DNA from: Limanda limanda
Lineage: Eukaryota; Chordata; Actinopteri; Pleuronectiformes; Pleuronectidae
Assembly: GCF_963576545.1 (NCBI RefSeq)
Contig: NC_083638.1
Coordinates: 2,464,619 to 2,528,618, forward strand
Length of the DNA stretch: 64,000 nt
Direction: 5' to 3'
How positions within the stretch are numbered: position 1 is the stretch's first letter; every line of letters begins with the position of its first letter. Made by a program: the position numbers and the translations under genes. The notes under the pieces are model-generated. The model searched no databases. It saw nothing but the letters and a program-made list of their open reading frames with translations, and was not told where the DNA came from. Positions 22,090 through 35,400 of the stretch are shown one piece after another.

Positions 22090-22725
22090 TTGCTGTTGCC
22101 TTGATTTGATTTGGTTTAGTCGTTTGAATGTCTGTACAAACAGAACGTACAGCCGATATAGCAGAAACATAATAATCTTTTGATTCTCAGAATGTTCAAT
22201 CTTGAAACTAGCTAGAATTGTGTGAGTGTCATATTGATGGTCAGTCTTGATAGGAGGTCAGACAGAGTGACGTTGTTGACTTAATTTTGTATGTTGCTTT
22301 GGTTTCGAGGATCCGAATGTTTACACAGTCAGGATTGTGTTGATATAGCTGAAACATAATATTCTTTGCTTCGCTGGACAACAATTTTGCCCCACATGAC
22401 ATCTGCTGAGTGAAGGCCTTTCATGACGTAAGCAGGTTGCCTAGCAACTATAGCGTCATTGGGAGTGTCTCCCTGTTCACTTCCGTATTCCAAAAGCCAG
22501 GAGGATGGATTACGCCTGCGCACTTCCGAGGAGGAGGAACGAAGATCTACTGTTATAAAATAGACAGACGCCCGATGTTCAAGGCGCTCTGATACAACTA
22601 ATGTACTGGAAGCCCATTGCTTTGCTGTAACCTGTTCATTGCTTTCTAAATAAATACTTTGATTGAGCAAACCGAGTTCGGCTCTACTTCTCTTAAAGGA
22701 TAAAAGATCACGTTTTAACAACCCC
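22090..22725 (+). mobile_element. Possible LTR-like insertion
   Basis: Segment with TATAAAA at 22554-22560 and a polyadenylation-type AATAAAT about 90 nt later, ending near TTTTAACA. The order resembles a retroelement LTR. No target duplication found. 22725-23038 is AT-rich and unassigned. Confidence 0.3.
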
Positions 22726-23046
22726 AGCCACCTACCTTGGACCAATGGACCCAAAGACTCAGCAAACAGCGAAACTACAATTCAGGATGGACATTAATCA
22801 GAGAAATGGTCGTCTGTCATAAGGTTTTCAGCAAAGTGAACATATTGTATCTATTTGTAGTATTTCTTTGGACACTTTGGAATATGAATGTAACCCCTCA
22901 ACTCATTACATGTCTCATACCTTTGCATTGGTAACTTTTCTTTGTATTTTAAGACAGAGACTATTTGTGTGTAAGTTAGACTGTAAGACTCACTTTCAAG
23001 AAACTTTTTAATAAATGTTAAATAAATGTAATTGTTGTGACACGAC

Positions 23047-23823
23047 CAGTGTTGCCACAGTTACTTTGAAAAAGTAACTTAGTTACTTTACAGATTGCTT
23101 GATTTTAAAAGTAACTAAGTTAGATTACAAGTTACTTTATAAGTTACATTCAGCAGCTGCTGAGAACACCCCCGCCTCCTCAACATAAAAATGACATCCG
23201 GTTTTGCCAACACTCACTTTATTAGAAGTGCATTTTTAACAGTAATGTACACAACAACAATGCACAATGTATTACCTGACATTTTAAATTGAACATAAAA
23301 ACAATTTCCTGAAAAAATACATGTTTTATAAAAAATAAAATAAAGACAGTCTTTCTTGACTTCACTTAACATAAATACTTGTTTTTCTAAAATAAACAAC
23401 GGACACCGCCCCGCACCAGAGACGCCTTGAGGCGCTGCGGACGAGAACCTCCCACCCAAAATACGTCGAGGCGGGCCGCACACCGACCCTCTGGCTGCGT
23501 GGAGAGGAGGGCGACGAGGCGACTGCACCCCCAGCATATTAATTTCCCACGGCACACCTGACGATCTCTCACGGCACACTAGTATGCCGCGGCACACTGG
23601 TTGAAAATCACGGGGCTACATGACTTCACTCCCAGAGACGCAAGAAGAAATCAAATATATATTTTACTATTAATGACAAAATAGTAACGCACAGTGACTT
23701 GGACAAGTAACTTTAATCTGATTACTGGTTTGGAAATAGTAACGCGTTAGATTACTCGTTACTGAAAAAAGGCAGATTAGAGTAACACGTTACTAAGTAT
23801 CGCTTTGGTTACCGGCATCACTG
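23047..23823. mobile_element. hAT-type non-autonomous element with 8-bp target duplication
   Basis: Ends CAGTGTTGCC and GGCATCACTG (inverted). Exact 8-nt duplication GACACGAC at 23039-23046 and 23824-23831. Subterminal GTTACT/AGTAAC repeats. The empty site exists at 520-640 and 2860-2960 in the window (GTGACACGACACAGTGAC). Confidence 0.85.
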
Positions 23824-24500
23824 GACACGACACAGTGACACTACACAATAAGTGTCGGGCCTCATTTACCAAACGGTGCCATGTGTCTGATCCATCGTTT
23901 AAATGTGTGTTCGCCCCTTCGCCCTCATGACAAGACGCCGCCACAGCCTTCTCAGTGAGTCATGTGATGTCAGAGAATTCAATCTTTAATGAAGTGGAAA
24001 CTGTTTATTATCATGTAAAAATAAAGAAATGATTAATGTAAACAAAGCAGCCACAAGATTTTACAAATGAATAAAACAACCTGAGGTTTGAAAGAGACGT
24101 TTCTGTGATGATCAAACTGGATTTCATGGTTTTCCTGCAGCAGTTGAATTAAATCATTTGAAGCTGAGATTTTCGACCTTCTACCGTTAAACAGTGAAAC
24201 ATGGAAAGTGAGAAACTCAAACTCAGGTCAGATCCGTCACCTGTGACTTTACAGAGAAGATCTTATCTGACGTCATTCAATAAAACACAGTGAAATAAAA
24301 TCGTTAAAATTTAGACTGTAAATAAAGATGAAGCCAAAGGATCTGCATTGCCCCCTGGTGGTTGGCTGCAGTATAGGTCATAAACCCCGCCTCCTCCATG
24401 AGTCTGATCAGCTGATTATTGAATCACTTATTCTTTCTGTGTTGTCGCTGTGAGACTTGACGGACTGTATATAAATGATTCTTCTGAAAAAGTTCTTCAC
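23824..24500. repeat. Duplicated 3'-flank block, copy 3
   Basis: Third copy, at the 3' edge of unit 2. Its first bases are the right-hand target-site duplication of the hAT-like element 23047-23823. Confidence 0.7.
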
Positions 24501-25027
24501 CTCGTCATTTTCTGTTCTTCTTTATTTACATCGACTCTTAGAAATCACTGTTGACTTCATACTTCAATGTACTGAGCATCTTAATTACAGCCTGGTCTCA
24601 TCAATCTGTGTTCAGATAACACGACTTTACACTTTCTGATTCCCTGCAGTGCTCATGGTTTTCACCTGATGTCTTTAGTTCTCAACACAACATGCTAACA
24701 CGCTGCCGTCAGCAGGATCAGGGTGAAACTGATTTAAAATTTAAGAAGCTTGTCTGAACTCAGTTATTTATTTTTAACAGCGACTGCTCACAGCTTCACG
24801 TCCCGACCAGTAAATATAATGTCACTTTTTACATTTGAAAATCAAATTTGCATTAAATTTGCACATTTTTCTGCAAATAACTTGGAAATATTTGCAACTT
24901 TGACTTTTGTGGATCAAAGGACAGAGCAGCAGCAGATCCAGTGATGATGCTGAGTCACATCCACAGGAACACACAGGGAGGACGGTGGACTGGACACTGT
25001 GTGACAGCTGATCTCAGAGCAGCTCAC

Positions 25028-25204
25028 CTCCTCTGATTCCTCTGGAGCTCTGTCTCCACTCTGCCTCCCAGCAACAAGGCCCAGTCAGAGCCGCTCTACG
25101 CACAAGCTGCTGCTGCTTCAGCCTCTGGATCCTCAGGACACAGCTCAGCCTCCGTCCACACACACTGTCCTCTTCACACAAACCTACACTAAGATCACTC
25201 CCAC
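25028..25204 (-). pseudogene. Decayed B30.2 (PRY/SPRY) exon, unit 2
   Basis: Second copy of the block at 4252-4423, with the same acceptor and donor. The frame reading ALTGPCCWEAEWRQ is open, but the phase set by the last LRR exon gives a stop after about two codons. Confidence 0.48.
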
Positions 25205-25849
25205 CTGTTGAGAGAAGAAGACATCAGTGTTACAGAGACTCACTTCATCAGCTGTGAGTCAGTGATGCAGCACATCCAGTAGAAAGAGCAGCAGGGACTT
25301 CAGTCCTGTTCAGAGATTGAGCAGCTTCCTCTCTGCTTCATGTTCATGTGTTGGAATGAACACGCTAAGAGCTCAGTGTGTGTCCTCTGCATGTCAAAGT
25401 GCAGAGTGGACACCTGAGAGGTGGATTTACTGCTGTTACAGGTGAAGACATGTTTCACTGTGTGAGCACGTGCACATACAAGGGGCGGGGTTTACTGTGT
25501 ATGACCAATCACAGACATGGACAGTTTGACTGACAGCAGAGCCTCATATTTCAAAACGAGGATCAAACTGTTCTATAATAAAAATCAGAGGAGAACAAAC
25601 ACATGATCCAGAATAAAAGAAACTCAGTTACAGCTGCTAAATGCAGGAATAACAGCTGCTAAAACATCTGGGATTGTGTCAATGTGTAAGTTAAAGCGCC
25701 CCCTGGTGGCATTTGGTAAAAATATATTCCGTGCCCACGATTTAATAACGTGTGTGAACGAGATAAATAACTCGAGGCAACGAGATCTGAATCTGTTGTT
25801 TACTAACAAGACGAGTGGAAGAGAAGAAAATTCTTGATGAGAAACGTCT

Positions 25850-25995
25850 CACTGTCTCTGAGGACACACACTGTCTCTGCAGTCACACACTGTCTCTGAG
25901 GACACAAACTGACTCTGAAGACACACACTGTCTCTGAGGACACACACTGACTCTAAGGACACACACTGTCTCACTGTCTCTGAGGACACACTGTG
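25850..25995. repeat. Minisatellite, ~20-nt unit
   Basis: Tandem units like CACACTGTCTCTGAGGACA, about seven imperfect copies. The equivalent site in unit 1 (about 5085-5115) has about one copy and in unit 3 (47005-47060) about two or three. Confidence 0.75.
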
Positions 25996-26275
25996 GTGGA
26001 AACCTCTGACATCACTACTCAATAGAAACACATGGACCTGTCTTCAGGAAGCTGACTGAGTGCTTCTGGTGTTTTGGTGACAGGATGAGTCTGGAGAGAT
26101 TGAGAAGTTTTGGGCGAGTTAGAGAAAAACTGAACCAACCAGACGTTGATTTAAACTTCCGTTATCCGTCCCTTTAAGGAGAGTGTGCACCACACAACAC
26201 TGGATCTGTGATACTGACTGTGTTTAGTAAAATACTGATGAAAGCAGCGTGGACTGACTCCAACCATCTACTGAC

Positions 26276-26452
26276 CTCAGAGTCTCCAGTTGACAGGTTG
26301 GACTCTGCTTTAGATCAAGCAGCTCCTTCACTCCTGAGTTCTGCAAGTTGTTGTTTCCTCTCAGATCCAGTTCTCTGAGATGAGAGGGGTTTGACCTCAG
26401 AGCTGAAGCCAGAGAAGAACCGCTGATCTTTGACAGACTGCAGCTGTCCAAC
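26276..26452 (-). CDS. NLR-B LRR exon 5 (last recognised, one extra codon)
   Basis: 177-nt exon coding [41 protein letters not shown]. The extra Asn codon is at the same loop as in NLR-A LRR exon 3. Read-through past the donor gives [16 protein letters not shown] and a stop at about 26224. Confidence 0.84.
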
Positions 26453-29400
26453 CTGAATAAAAAATAAAACTTAACTGTTTATTAAACTGAGTTCATGTGT
26501 GAAAATAACATACAAATATTCATTTCAGCACAGAATCATAACATGGAAGATAAATATGAAATCAGACATGTTGGACTAAAAACGAGTCCTGATTCAGTAC
26601 AAATAGATTATTTGGACCCGGTCTCTGTCCTGCAGATCAGTTTAGGAAATCCAGAACTAAACTCAGTGTTTAAACAAGTAGCTGAATATTTAAAATGTCA
26701 CAGACTAATTAATGAATGAATTCAAATTATGTATGAATTGGAATTATGTTAAATTAGCATAAAATTAGATCAATTGGGTATAAATGCTGTATTATAGATG
26801 TGAGATCTACAAAAGTCAGTCAGTGAACTGACCTCAGAGTCTCCAGTTGACAGGTTGGACTCTGTAGAAAACCACACAGCTCCTTCACTCCTGAGTACTG
26901 CAGGTAGTTGTTAGTCAGATCCAGTTCTGTCAGATGAGAGGGGTTTGACCTCAGAGCTGAAGCCAGAGAAGAACAGCTGATCTTTGACAGACTGCAGCTC
27001 TTCAACCTGGATAAAGAAATATGAATATTTGAATGTGTCCTCCTGTTGTTGTGGATCGTCATAATGTCAACACAGACTCATAACATGGAAGATAAATATG
27101 AAATCAGACATGTTGGACTAAAAAAGAGTCTTGATTCAGTACAAATAGATTATTTGGACCCATTCTCTTTCCTGCAGATCATTTTAGGAAATCCAGAACT
27201 AAAGTCAGGTGTGTTTTAAAAAGTAGCTGAATATTTAAAATGGATCTTCGATCCTGATTTGTCCTTTAATTCTCACTTAAAACAAATTTCTAGGACCGCC
27301 TTTTTCCACTTGCATAATATATCAAAAATCAGACATGTCCTTTGGCAAAAGATGCAGAAAAACGACTCCACGCCTTTGTTACATCGAGACTGGACTATTG
27401 TAATTCATTATTATCAGGCTCCAGCAGTAAGTCGTTAAAGACTCTGCAGCTTGTGCAAAATGCTGCAGCACGTGTCCTGACGAGAACCAAGAAAAGAGAG
27501 CACATTTCCCCAGTATTAGCATCGCTACACTGGCTTCCGGTTAAATCTAGAATAGAATTTAAATTTCTCCTCCTCACCTTCAAGGCCCTTAATAATATGG
27601 CGCATTTTTACCTTGAAGAGATGTTAGTACCTTATCAACCCACTAGAGCGCTCCGATCCAAGAATTCAGGCTTACTTGTCGTCCCTAAAGTCTCTAAAAG
27701 TAGAGTATGAGCCAGAGCTTTCAGCCATCAAGCCCCTCTCCTGTGGAATAATCTCTCACTTTCAGTTCGGGAAGCAGACACTATCTGTACGATTAAGAGT
27801 AGGCTTAAAACCTTCCTTTTTGATAAAGCTTATAGTTAGAGCTGGTCCAGGCTTGTCTTAGACCTGCTCTTAGTTATGCTGCTATAGGTCTAGAAGGTCG
27901 TTAACATCAACTGGCGGTATGCATTAATTAGTGCAGCAGAACGTAACTTGTCCTATGTTCTAAAATAGGAAGCGTTTAGTTTTAAAAAGCAAAGAGTTTT
28001 GATGTCTGATCTACTGAATGGGCCACATGGTTTTCATAGTACTGCCATACAAACCAGTAGCCAGTCAGTGTACCCTAAAGTTCGGCCTGTATCATTGTAT
28101 CATTGATTACATGGCAAAAACACCTGATGACGCTAAGGCGCAAAGGGAATTTATGACACATGAGTCATGACACACGGAGCTTCTCTTTCCAGCTTCTCCA
28201 TCCGTATCACATCAAAGTAATTCATATCTCATCAATACATATTTCTGACCCTTGTTCCCCTTCCCCAGAGTCCCTTTGCCTTATATCCCGCAGATCCAGG
28301 GCCACATCATGGATTACGATTTGTGGATCGCGTATGTCGCAATGGTGGATTCCCTGTCGTGCGGGCTGATCGTAATAATAATGGTGGATCCTTTATCGCG
28401 TTGGCATCAGATAACAGTAGTGGACCACGACCTAATTGTCGGCAGTGGACAATGACTGTGGCCTATAGTGGATCTGATCTTGATGCTGGATCATGATCTT
28501 GCTCGCTGCTGACCATAGACTATGATTGCAGCAGGACTGCTTGACATATAGTATTGAAGTTATCCTTCAAAATGTTTACCCTCATCAATGCTGCTAAAAA
28601 CTTTAATTTTGATGATGTTTTCCTACACTTGACATCTATTGCACTTGTGTCCGTCCTGGGAGACGGATCCTCGCATGTGGCTCTCTGAGGTTTCTTTGTA
28701 TTTTTACCTGTTTAAAGGGTTTTTAGTAGTTTTTCCTGACTCTTGTTGAGGGTTAAGGACAGAGGATGTCTCACCATGCTAAAGATTGTGATTTGTGAAT
28801 ATGGGCTATACAAATAAAATTGTATTGATTGATAAATAAATTAATAGATTCAAATTATCTATGAAGAGGAATTATGTTAAATAAGAATTAAATGAGATCA
28901 ATTGTGTATAAATGCTGTTTATAGATCTCCAAAAGTCAGTCAGTGAACTGACCTCAGAGTTTCCAGTCGACAGGTTGGACTCTGTAGAAAACCACACAGC
29001 TCCTTCACTCCTGAGTCCTGCAACTTGTTGTCAGTCAGATCCAGTTCTCTCAGTTGAGAGGGGTTTGACCTCAGAGCTGAAGCCAGGGAAGAACAGCTGA
29101 TCTCTGACAATCTGCAGCCCGACAACCTAGATAATGTATAACAATTATAAACTTTATTGATATAGTACTTTTTAAAAACAGAGTTAACAAAGTGCTTTAA
29201 ATAAACTTTAAATAAACTTTGCAGGCTTTTAACAAAAGAGAAACCTTCTCGGGATTCAGTTGTTTGTAATATGTAACTTCACCACTAGATGTCTCTAAAT
29301 ATCTTGCTGGACATGTTCAGGAGTCGTACACGTGAACAAGTGAACTACGTTCACATGTCCGACACCTGGAGACGTCACTAACTCCTTCACAGTGAACCTG

Positions 29401-32400
29401 TGTTTTACAAATTATATTTAACTTCACAAAGAAAAAACAAAAAAAGAAAAGAAGCCAGACTCTACAGGGATAAGCTACAGCGTTACAGCCTCTTATAATT
29501 AATTATTCAGTAAATTAAAAATATAAAGAATATGGTGAGGAAAAGCCGCAATGGGTATTGCGCAAAATTTTGGGTTTCATTCGGGAAGTTAAGGTTCCTA
29601 TAAATTGGGTGCTTCCAAGTGCTCTCAGATTTTTAATGAAAACCCTGCGTGTTGCCCCGAAGCTTCTCAAGATGTATCCCTGAAACCAGTTCCATGAACC
29701 ATCTGGAGAAACAAGGAGCACTGGTAACTATCCATTCGCTGAGTATTTTTCTCTTTGCAACTAGCATAGCAATCATAATGGTCTGCTGTACAGTTTGTGG
29801 CAGTGCAGGAGAAGCTACAGAGCAGCCAGACAGGGCAACCAGTGCCTAAGGTTCAATCTGTAGATCATACATCTTAGAACACCATTTAAGAACATCCTGC
29901 CAGAAGAGTACAATCTCAGGACAAAACCAAAAGGTGCAGCCTAGAGAGCCTTTTGAAGATTAACATCTGTCACATACATCAGACACATTATATTATCTTT
30001 GGAATGATGTTATCATGACTTTCAACTTAATCAACTGCAACCTGGCATAAATTGAGCCCAAATGGATCCTCTCCACCAAGCTTCAGGTTAAAAGGTCATG
30101 AACTGTTTCCATTAGTGAGAATGGCAGATGTAGGACAAGCATAAAGCATCTTGATGAGTGATAGAATCCATAGTGTCTCAATGTGGCGTGCATACATTGC
30201 CTTGCATAAGTATTCACCCCCCTTGGACTTTTTCCCATTTTGTTACAAACTGGAATTCAAAAAGACTTAAACAGACTTTTTACCATTTGATCAACACAAT
30301 ATGCTTAGTACATTGAAGGTGCAAAATACCTTTAATTGTGACACAAACAGTAATGAGAACAAAAAAGTTGACATCTGTTGGGTGCATAAGTATTCACCCC
30401 CCGAAGTCAATACTGGGTAGAACCTCCTTTCGCTGCATTAACAGCTGCAAGTCTTTTGGGGTATGTCTCTACCAGCTTTGCATATATAGAGATGGAAATG
30501 TTTATCCATTCTTCTTGGCAAAAAAGCTGAAGCTCAGTCAGATTGGTTGGACACCGTCTGTGAACAGCAATTTTCAAGTCTTAACAGAGATTCTCAATTT
30601 GATTTAGGTCTGTGCTTTGACTGGGCCATTTTAAGACATGAACATGCTTTGATCTAAACCATTCCATTGTTGCTCTGGCTGTATGTTGATGTTCATTGTC
30701 CTGCGGTAAGATGAACCTCCGCCCCAGTCTCAAGTCTTTTGCAGACTGCATCAGATTTTCTTCAAGGATTGCCCTGTATTTAGCTCCATATATCTTTTCC
30801 TCAATTCTGACCAGTTACCCTGTACCTGCTGAAGAGAAGCATCCCCACAGCATGATGCTACCGCCACCATGTTTCCCTGTTGGGAAGGTGTGCTCAGGGT
30901 GATGGGCAGTGTTGGGTTTCCGCCACACATAGCGTTTTGCATTGAGGCCAAAAAGTTTAATTTTGGTCTCATCTGACCAGAGAACCTTCTTCCAAATGTT
31001 TACTGTGTCTCCCACATGGCTTGTGGCAAACTCCAAATGGGATTTCTCATGGTTCCCTTTCAACAATGGCTTTCTTCTTGCCACTCATCCATAAAGGCCA
31101 GATTTGTAGAGTTCACGACTAATAGTTGTCCTGTGGACAGATTCTCCCACATCAGCTGTGGATCTTTGCAGCTCCTCCAGAGTTACCATGGGCCTCTTGG
31201 TGGCTCCTCTGAATAATTTTCTCCTTGTCCGGCTTGTCAGTTTGGGTGGACGGCCTTGTCTTGGTAGGTTTGCAGTTGTGCCAAATTCTTTTAATTTTCT
31301 GATGATGGATTTTATGGTGCTCTGTGAGATGTTCAAAGCCTGGGATATTTTTTTAAAACCTAACCCTGCTTCATGCTTCACCACAACTTTATCCCTGACC
31401 TGTTTGGTGAGCTCCTTGGTCTTCATGATGCTGTTTGTTCAGTAATGGTCTATAACGAACTCTGAGGCCTTCACAGAACAGGTGTATTTATACTGAGATT
31501 AAATTACAGACATGTGGACCCTATTTACTAATTTTGTGACTTGCAAATGTGACTTGTGAAGGCAATTGGTTGCACCAGATCTGTGTTAGGGGTTTCACAG
31601 TAAAGGGGGTGAATACATATGCACTGAACACTTTTCAGATTTTTCTTTGTAAATAATTTTGAAATCTATGTAATATTTCCCCCCCACTTCCAAATGATGG
31701 ACTATTTTGTGTTGGTCCATTACATAAAATCACAATTCTATAAATTATAATCTGTGGTTATGCCATGACAAATTGTAATAAAGTCCAAGGGGGGTGAATA
31801 CTTATGCAATGCACTGTATATCTCCATTCAATCTGTTCAAACGCCCGTTCAACATCTTACAAGATAACTACAGGATTGTCATTTACTTTATGTTTTGCAA
31901 TATTAGATTAAATAATCTTAGAAGCAGTAATGTTTTTTTTATTGTAGCTCAAACTGGAAAACTAAACAGGTTCTCTCTCATGTTTGGAGGCAGGGGGGGT
32001 GATGTGAGGAGTGCTCAGCTGAAAAATGAAACTTCACCACTAGATTCTAAATTCTACACACTGAACCTTCAACAATAAAACATGAAGTCTGACCTCAGAG
32101 TCTCCAGTCGACAGGTTGGACTCTGCAGAAAACCACACAGCTCCTTCACTCCTGAGTCCTGCAGGTCGTTGTTACTCAGATCCAGTTCTCTCAGATGAGA
32201 GGGGTTTGACCTCAGAGCTGAAGCCAGAGAAGAACAGCTGATCTCTGACAGTCTGCAGTGATTCAACCTGGATAAAGAAACATGAATATTAGAATGTGTC
32301 CTCCTGTTGTTGTGGATCGTCATCATGTCAACACAGACTCTCAACATGCTGCTGATCTCAGTCCAGTCTGTGACCTGAAGATTAATATCAGATCAGACAT

Positions 32401-35400
32401 GTTGGACCATTGTTTCATTCATCAGCTTCTTCTCTGTGTGTTTGGTCACTGAGCAGGTTTGTGTAATTAAACACTGTTTAAAGTAGGGATGGCTCCTGAC
32501 AGTCACTTCCTGTTTGTTTATATACTTCAATCTGTTATACAATACTTATCAACTGTCCAACGTGTTTCAATAAGAATGTGTCTTATTTTGAAAACCTGAG
32601 GAGGACGAGTGCTCGGCCTCAGTGACTGACAGGCTGGGTGAGTGACAGATGACTGAGGGACAGTGAGCAGAGCAGAACTGAGACAATTTAAATGAATAAT
32701 GACCGAATAAGAAAGAAAGTTGGAAAAGTGAAGAAGGATATAAGGACCTCAGAGTCTCCAGTCGACAGTTTGGACTCTCCAGTCCAGAACACAGCAGCTT
32801 CACTCCTGAATCCAGCAGGGAGTTTCTACTCAGATCCAGTTCTCTCAGATGTGAGGGATCTGACTTCATAGCTGAGGCCACAACTTCACAGTGAATCTCT
32901 GAGAGTCCACATTCACCGAGGCTATAATTAAAGAAAATATCTGTTTGAATAAAATCAGAAAACACAACATTCATACAAAACGTGATCATGTGACCCTCAC
33001 CCTGGTCAATCCCCTTCTTGCCTCATGAACATGTTAAAAACTCCTCAAGAGAATCCTTTCAGATTTGGTTCAAGTGTTCATTCAGACTGACAGAGTAACT
33101 AATTTGATTGAGGTGGTCAAAGGTAAAATGTCAAGGTCACAGAACATGTTTCTGGCCTCCTGAACGTGAAGTCTCAAGTCTGTCTTTAGGGGATTTCTTC
33201 AGATTTTGACCAGTTGGACTCAAAGATAAACATATTAGATTTCAGAGGTCAAATTTCAAAGGTTACAGTGACCTCATATTAATGTGTAGGCAACATGTCA
33301 GGAACCTGGAGGGATGGACACTGCACTGGTTGGTGGTCACACATTTATATTTTTGTTCAAAAGGAATTTTTGGCTTGAGTTGGTTTTGAACTCACAACCA
33401 GTAAGAACGACTCATCTCCACTGATTGAACATGTTATTGATCATGTCTGGACTCACAGAGCCTTCCTGCAGTTCCTCACAGCTGGGATCAGTCTCAGTCG
33501 ACCCTGGTATGATGTGTTGAACTTCTTCAGGTCCATCTCATCCAGAACCTCCTCTGACATCTGCAGCATGTAGGCCAGAGCTGAGCAGTGGATCTCAGAG
33601 AGTTTCTCCTTCGATCTGTTCTTTGACGTCAGGAACTGTTGCATCTGCTGATGAACTGAGTGGTCGTTCATCTCAGTCAGACAGTGGAAGATGTTGATGC
33701 TTCTGTCAGGAGAAATGTCATCACTCTTCATCTTCTTCAGGTTGTTGATGACTCTCTGGATGATCTCTGGATTGTTCCCTGTCCGACCCAGCAGGCCTCC
33801 TAAGACTCTCTGGTTGGACTCCAGACTGAGGCCATGAAGGAAGCGAACAAACAGGTCCAGATGACCATTTGTACTGGTGAGGGATTTCTCCATGGCTCTC
33901 TTCAGGAGGTCATCTAGGGAGAAGGAACTGTCTGTGTCCCCATGTGTTCCCAAGAAGTTGTTGAGTTCTTCTGTGTTCCTCTTGGTGTAACAGTGGAACA
34001 TGTAGACTGCAGCCAGAAACTCCTGAACGCTCAGATGAACAAAGCAGTAGACTGATTTCTGGAAGATCACACACTCTCTTCTGAAGATCTCAGTACAAAC
34101 TCCTGAGTACACCGAGGCCTCTGGGACATTAAGACCACAACTCTTCAGATCTTCTTGGTAGAACATGATGTTTCCTTCCTCCAGATGTTTAAGTGCCAGC
34201 CTCCCCAGCTTCAGGAGAACGTCCCTGTCAGCCTCCATCAGCTGCTGTGGACTCGTCTCATGTCCCTCACCGTACTTGTTGTTCTTCGTCTTTGTCTGAA
34301 CCAGCAGGAAGTGTGAGTACAGGTCAGTCAGGGTCTTGGGCAGCTCTCCTCTCTGGTCTGTGGTCAACATGTGCTCCAGAACTGTAGCACTGATCCAGCA
34401 GAAGACTGGGATTTGACACATGATGTGGAGGCTCCTGGACGTCTTGATGTGTGAGATGATTCTGCTGCACAGCTCTTCATCACTGAATCTCCTCCTGAAG
34501 TACTCCTCCTTCTGGACATCAGTGAAGCCTCGTACTTCTGTGACCCTGTCGACACATGCAGGAGGGATCTGATTGGCCGCCGCAGGTCTGGAGGTTATCC
34601 AGACGAGAGCCGAGGGAAGCAGATTCCCCCGGATGAGGTTTGTCAGCAGCACGTTGACTGATGACCTCTGTGTGACCTCAGACACAAGCTCCCTGTGGTT
34701 GAAGTCCAGAGAAGGTCTGCTTTCATCCAGGCCGTCAAAGATGAACAAAGGTTTACAGACAGCGAGCGTCTCTGCCGTGAGCTTCTGTAACGCTGGATGG
34801 AAAACACGGAGCAGCGTGAGGAGACTGTGCTGCTGGTCCTTCACCAGGTTCAGCTCCCTGAACGAAAGCACAGTCAGCAGACCCACATCCTGGTTTTCTA
34901 AACCCTCTGCCCAGTCCAGAGTGAACTTCTGCACCAAGAAGGTTTTTCCAACGCCAGCGACACCATTGGTCAGGACGACTCTGATGCTGCTCTGCTGGTC
35001 AGTGGAGGCTTTAAAGATGTCGTGGCACCTGATGGGAGTGTCGTTGAGGATCTTCATCTTGGAAGCCGTCTCAAGCTGCCTCACCTCATGTTGAGTATTA
35101 ACCTCTTCACTCTGTCCCTCTGTGATGTAGAGCTCAGTGTAGATCCTGTTGAGGAGGGTTCTACTTCCTGTTTCATCACTTCCTTCAGTCACATGTTCAC
35201 ATCTCCTCCTCAGACTGAGCTTGTGTTCATCTAAAACCTCCTGCAGACCACGATCTGCTGAAAGACAAGAAACAATGTCAGAGACAGAGAATCTGAGAAT
35301 CTGCTGATTGTTTTCATCAGATACAGAAAAACGACAGAAATTAAAAGCTTTTTAACTTTGTGCTTTTCTAACGATGTTAAATGTTGATGCTGTATGAAGG

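Larger units (their letters stand above)
24500..26275. repeat. Segmental-duplication 3' flank of NLR-B
   Basis: Second copy of the 3700-5557 flank. It carries the B30.2 remnant and an expanded minisatellite (25850-25995). Confidence 0.65.

Noticed and set aside
22329..22754. 141-codon minus-strand ORF
   Set aside because: Runs across an LTR-like segment carrying TATA and poly(A) signals; no recognisable domain or splice sites.
23214..23597. 127-codon minus-strand ORF
   Set aside because: Wholly inside a non-autonomous hAT-type element; no transposase motifs.
25850..25995. CRISPR-like repeat array
   Set aside because: Units are contiguous with no unique spacers; it is a eukaryotic minisatellite.
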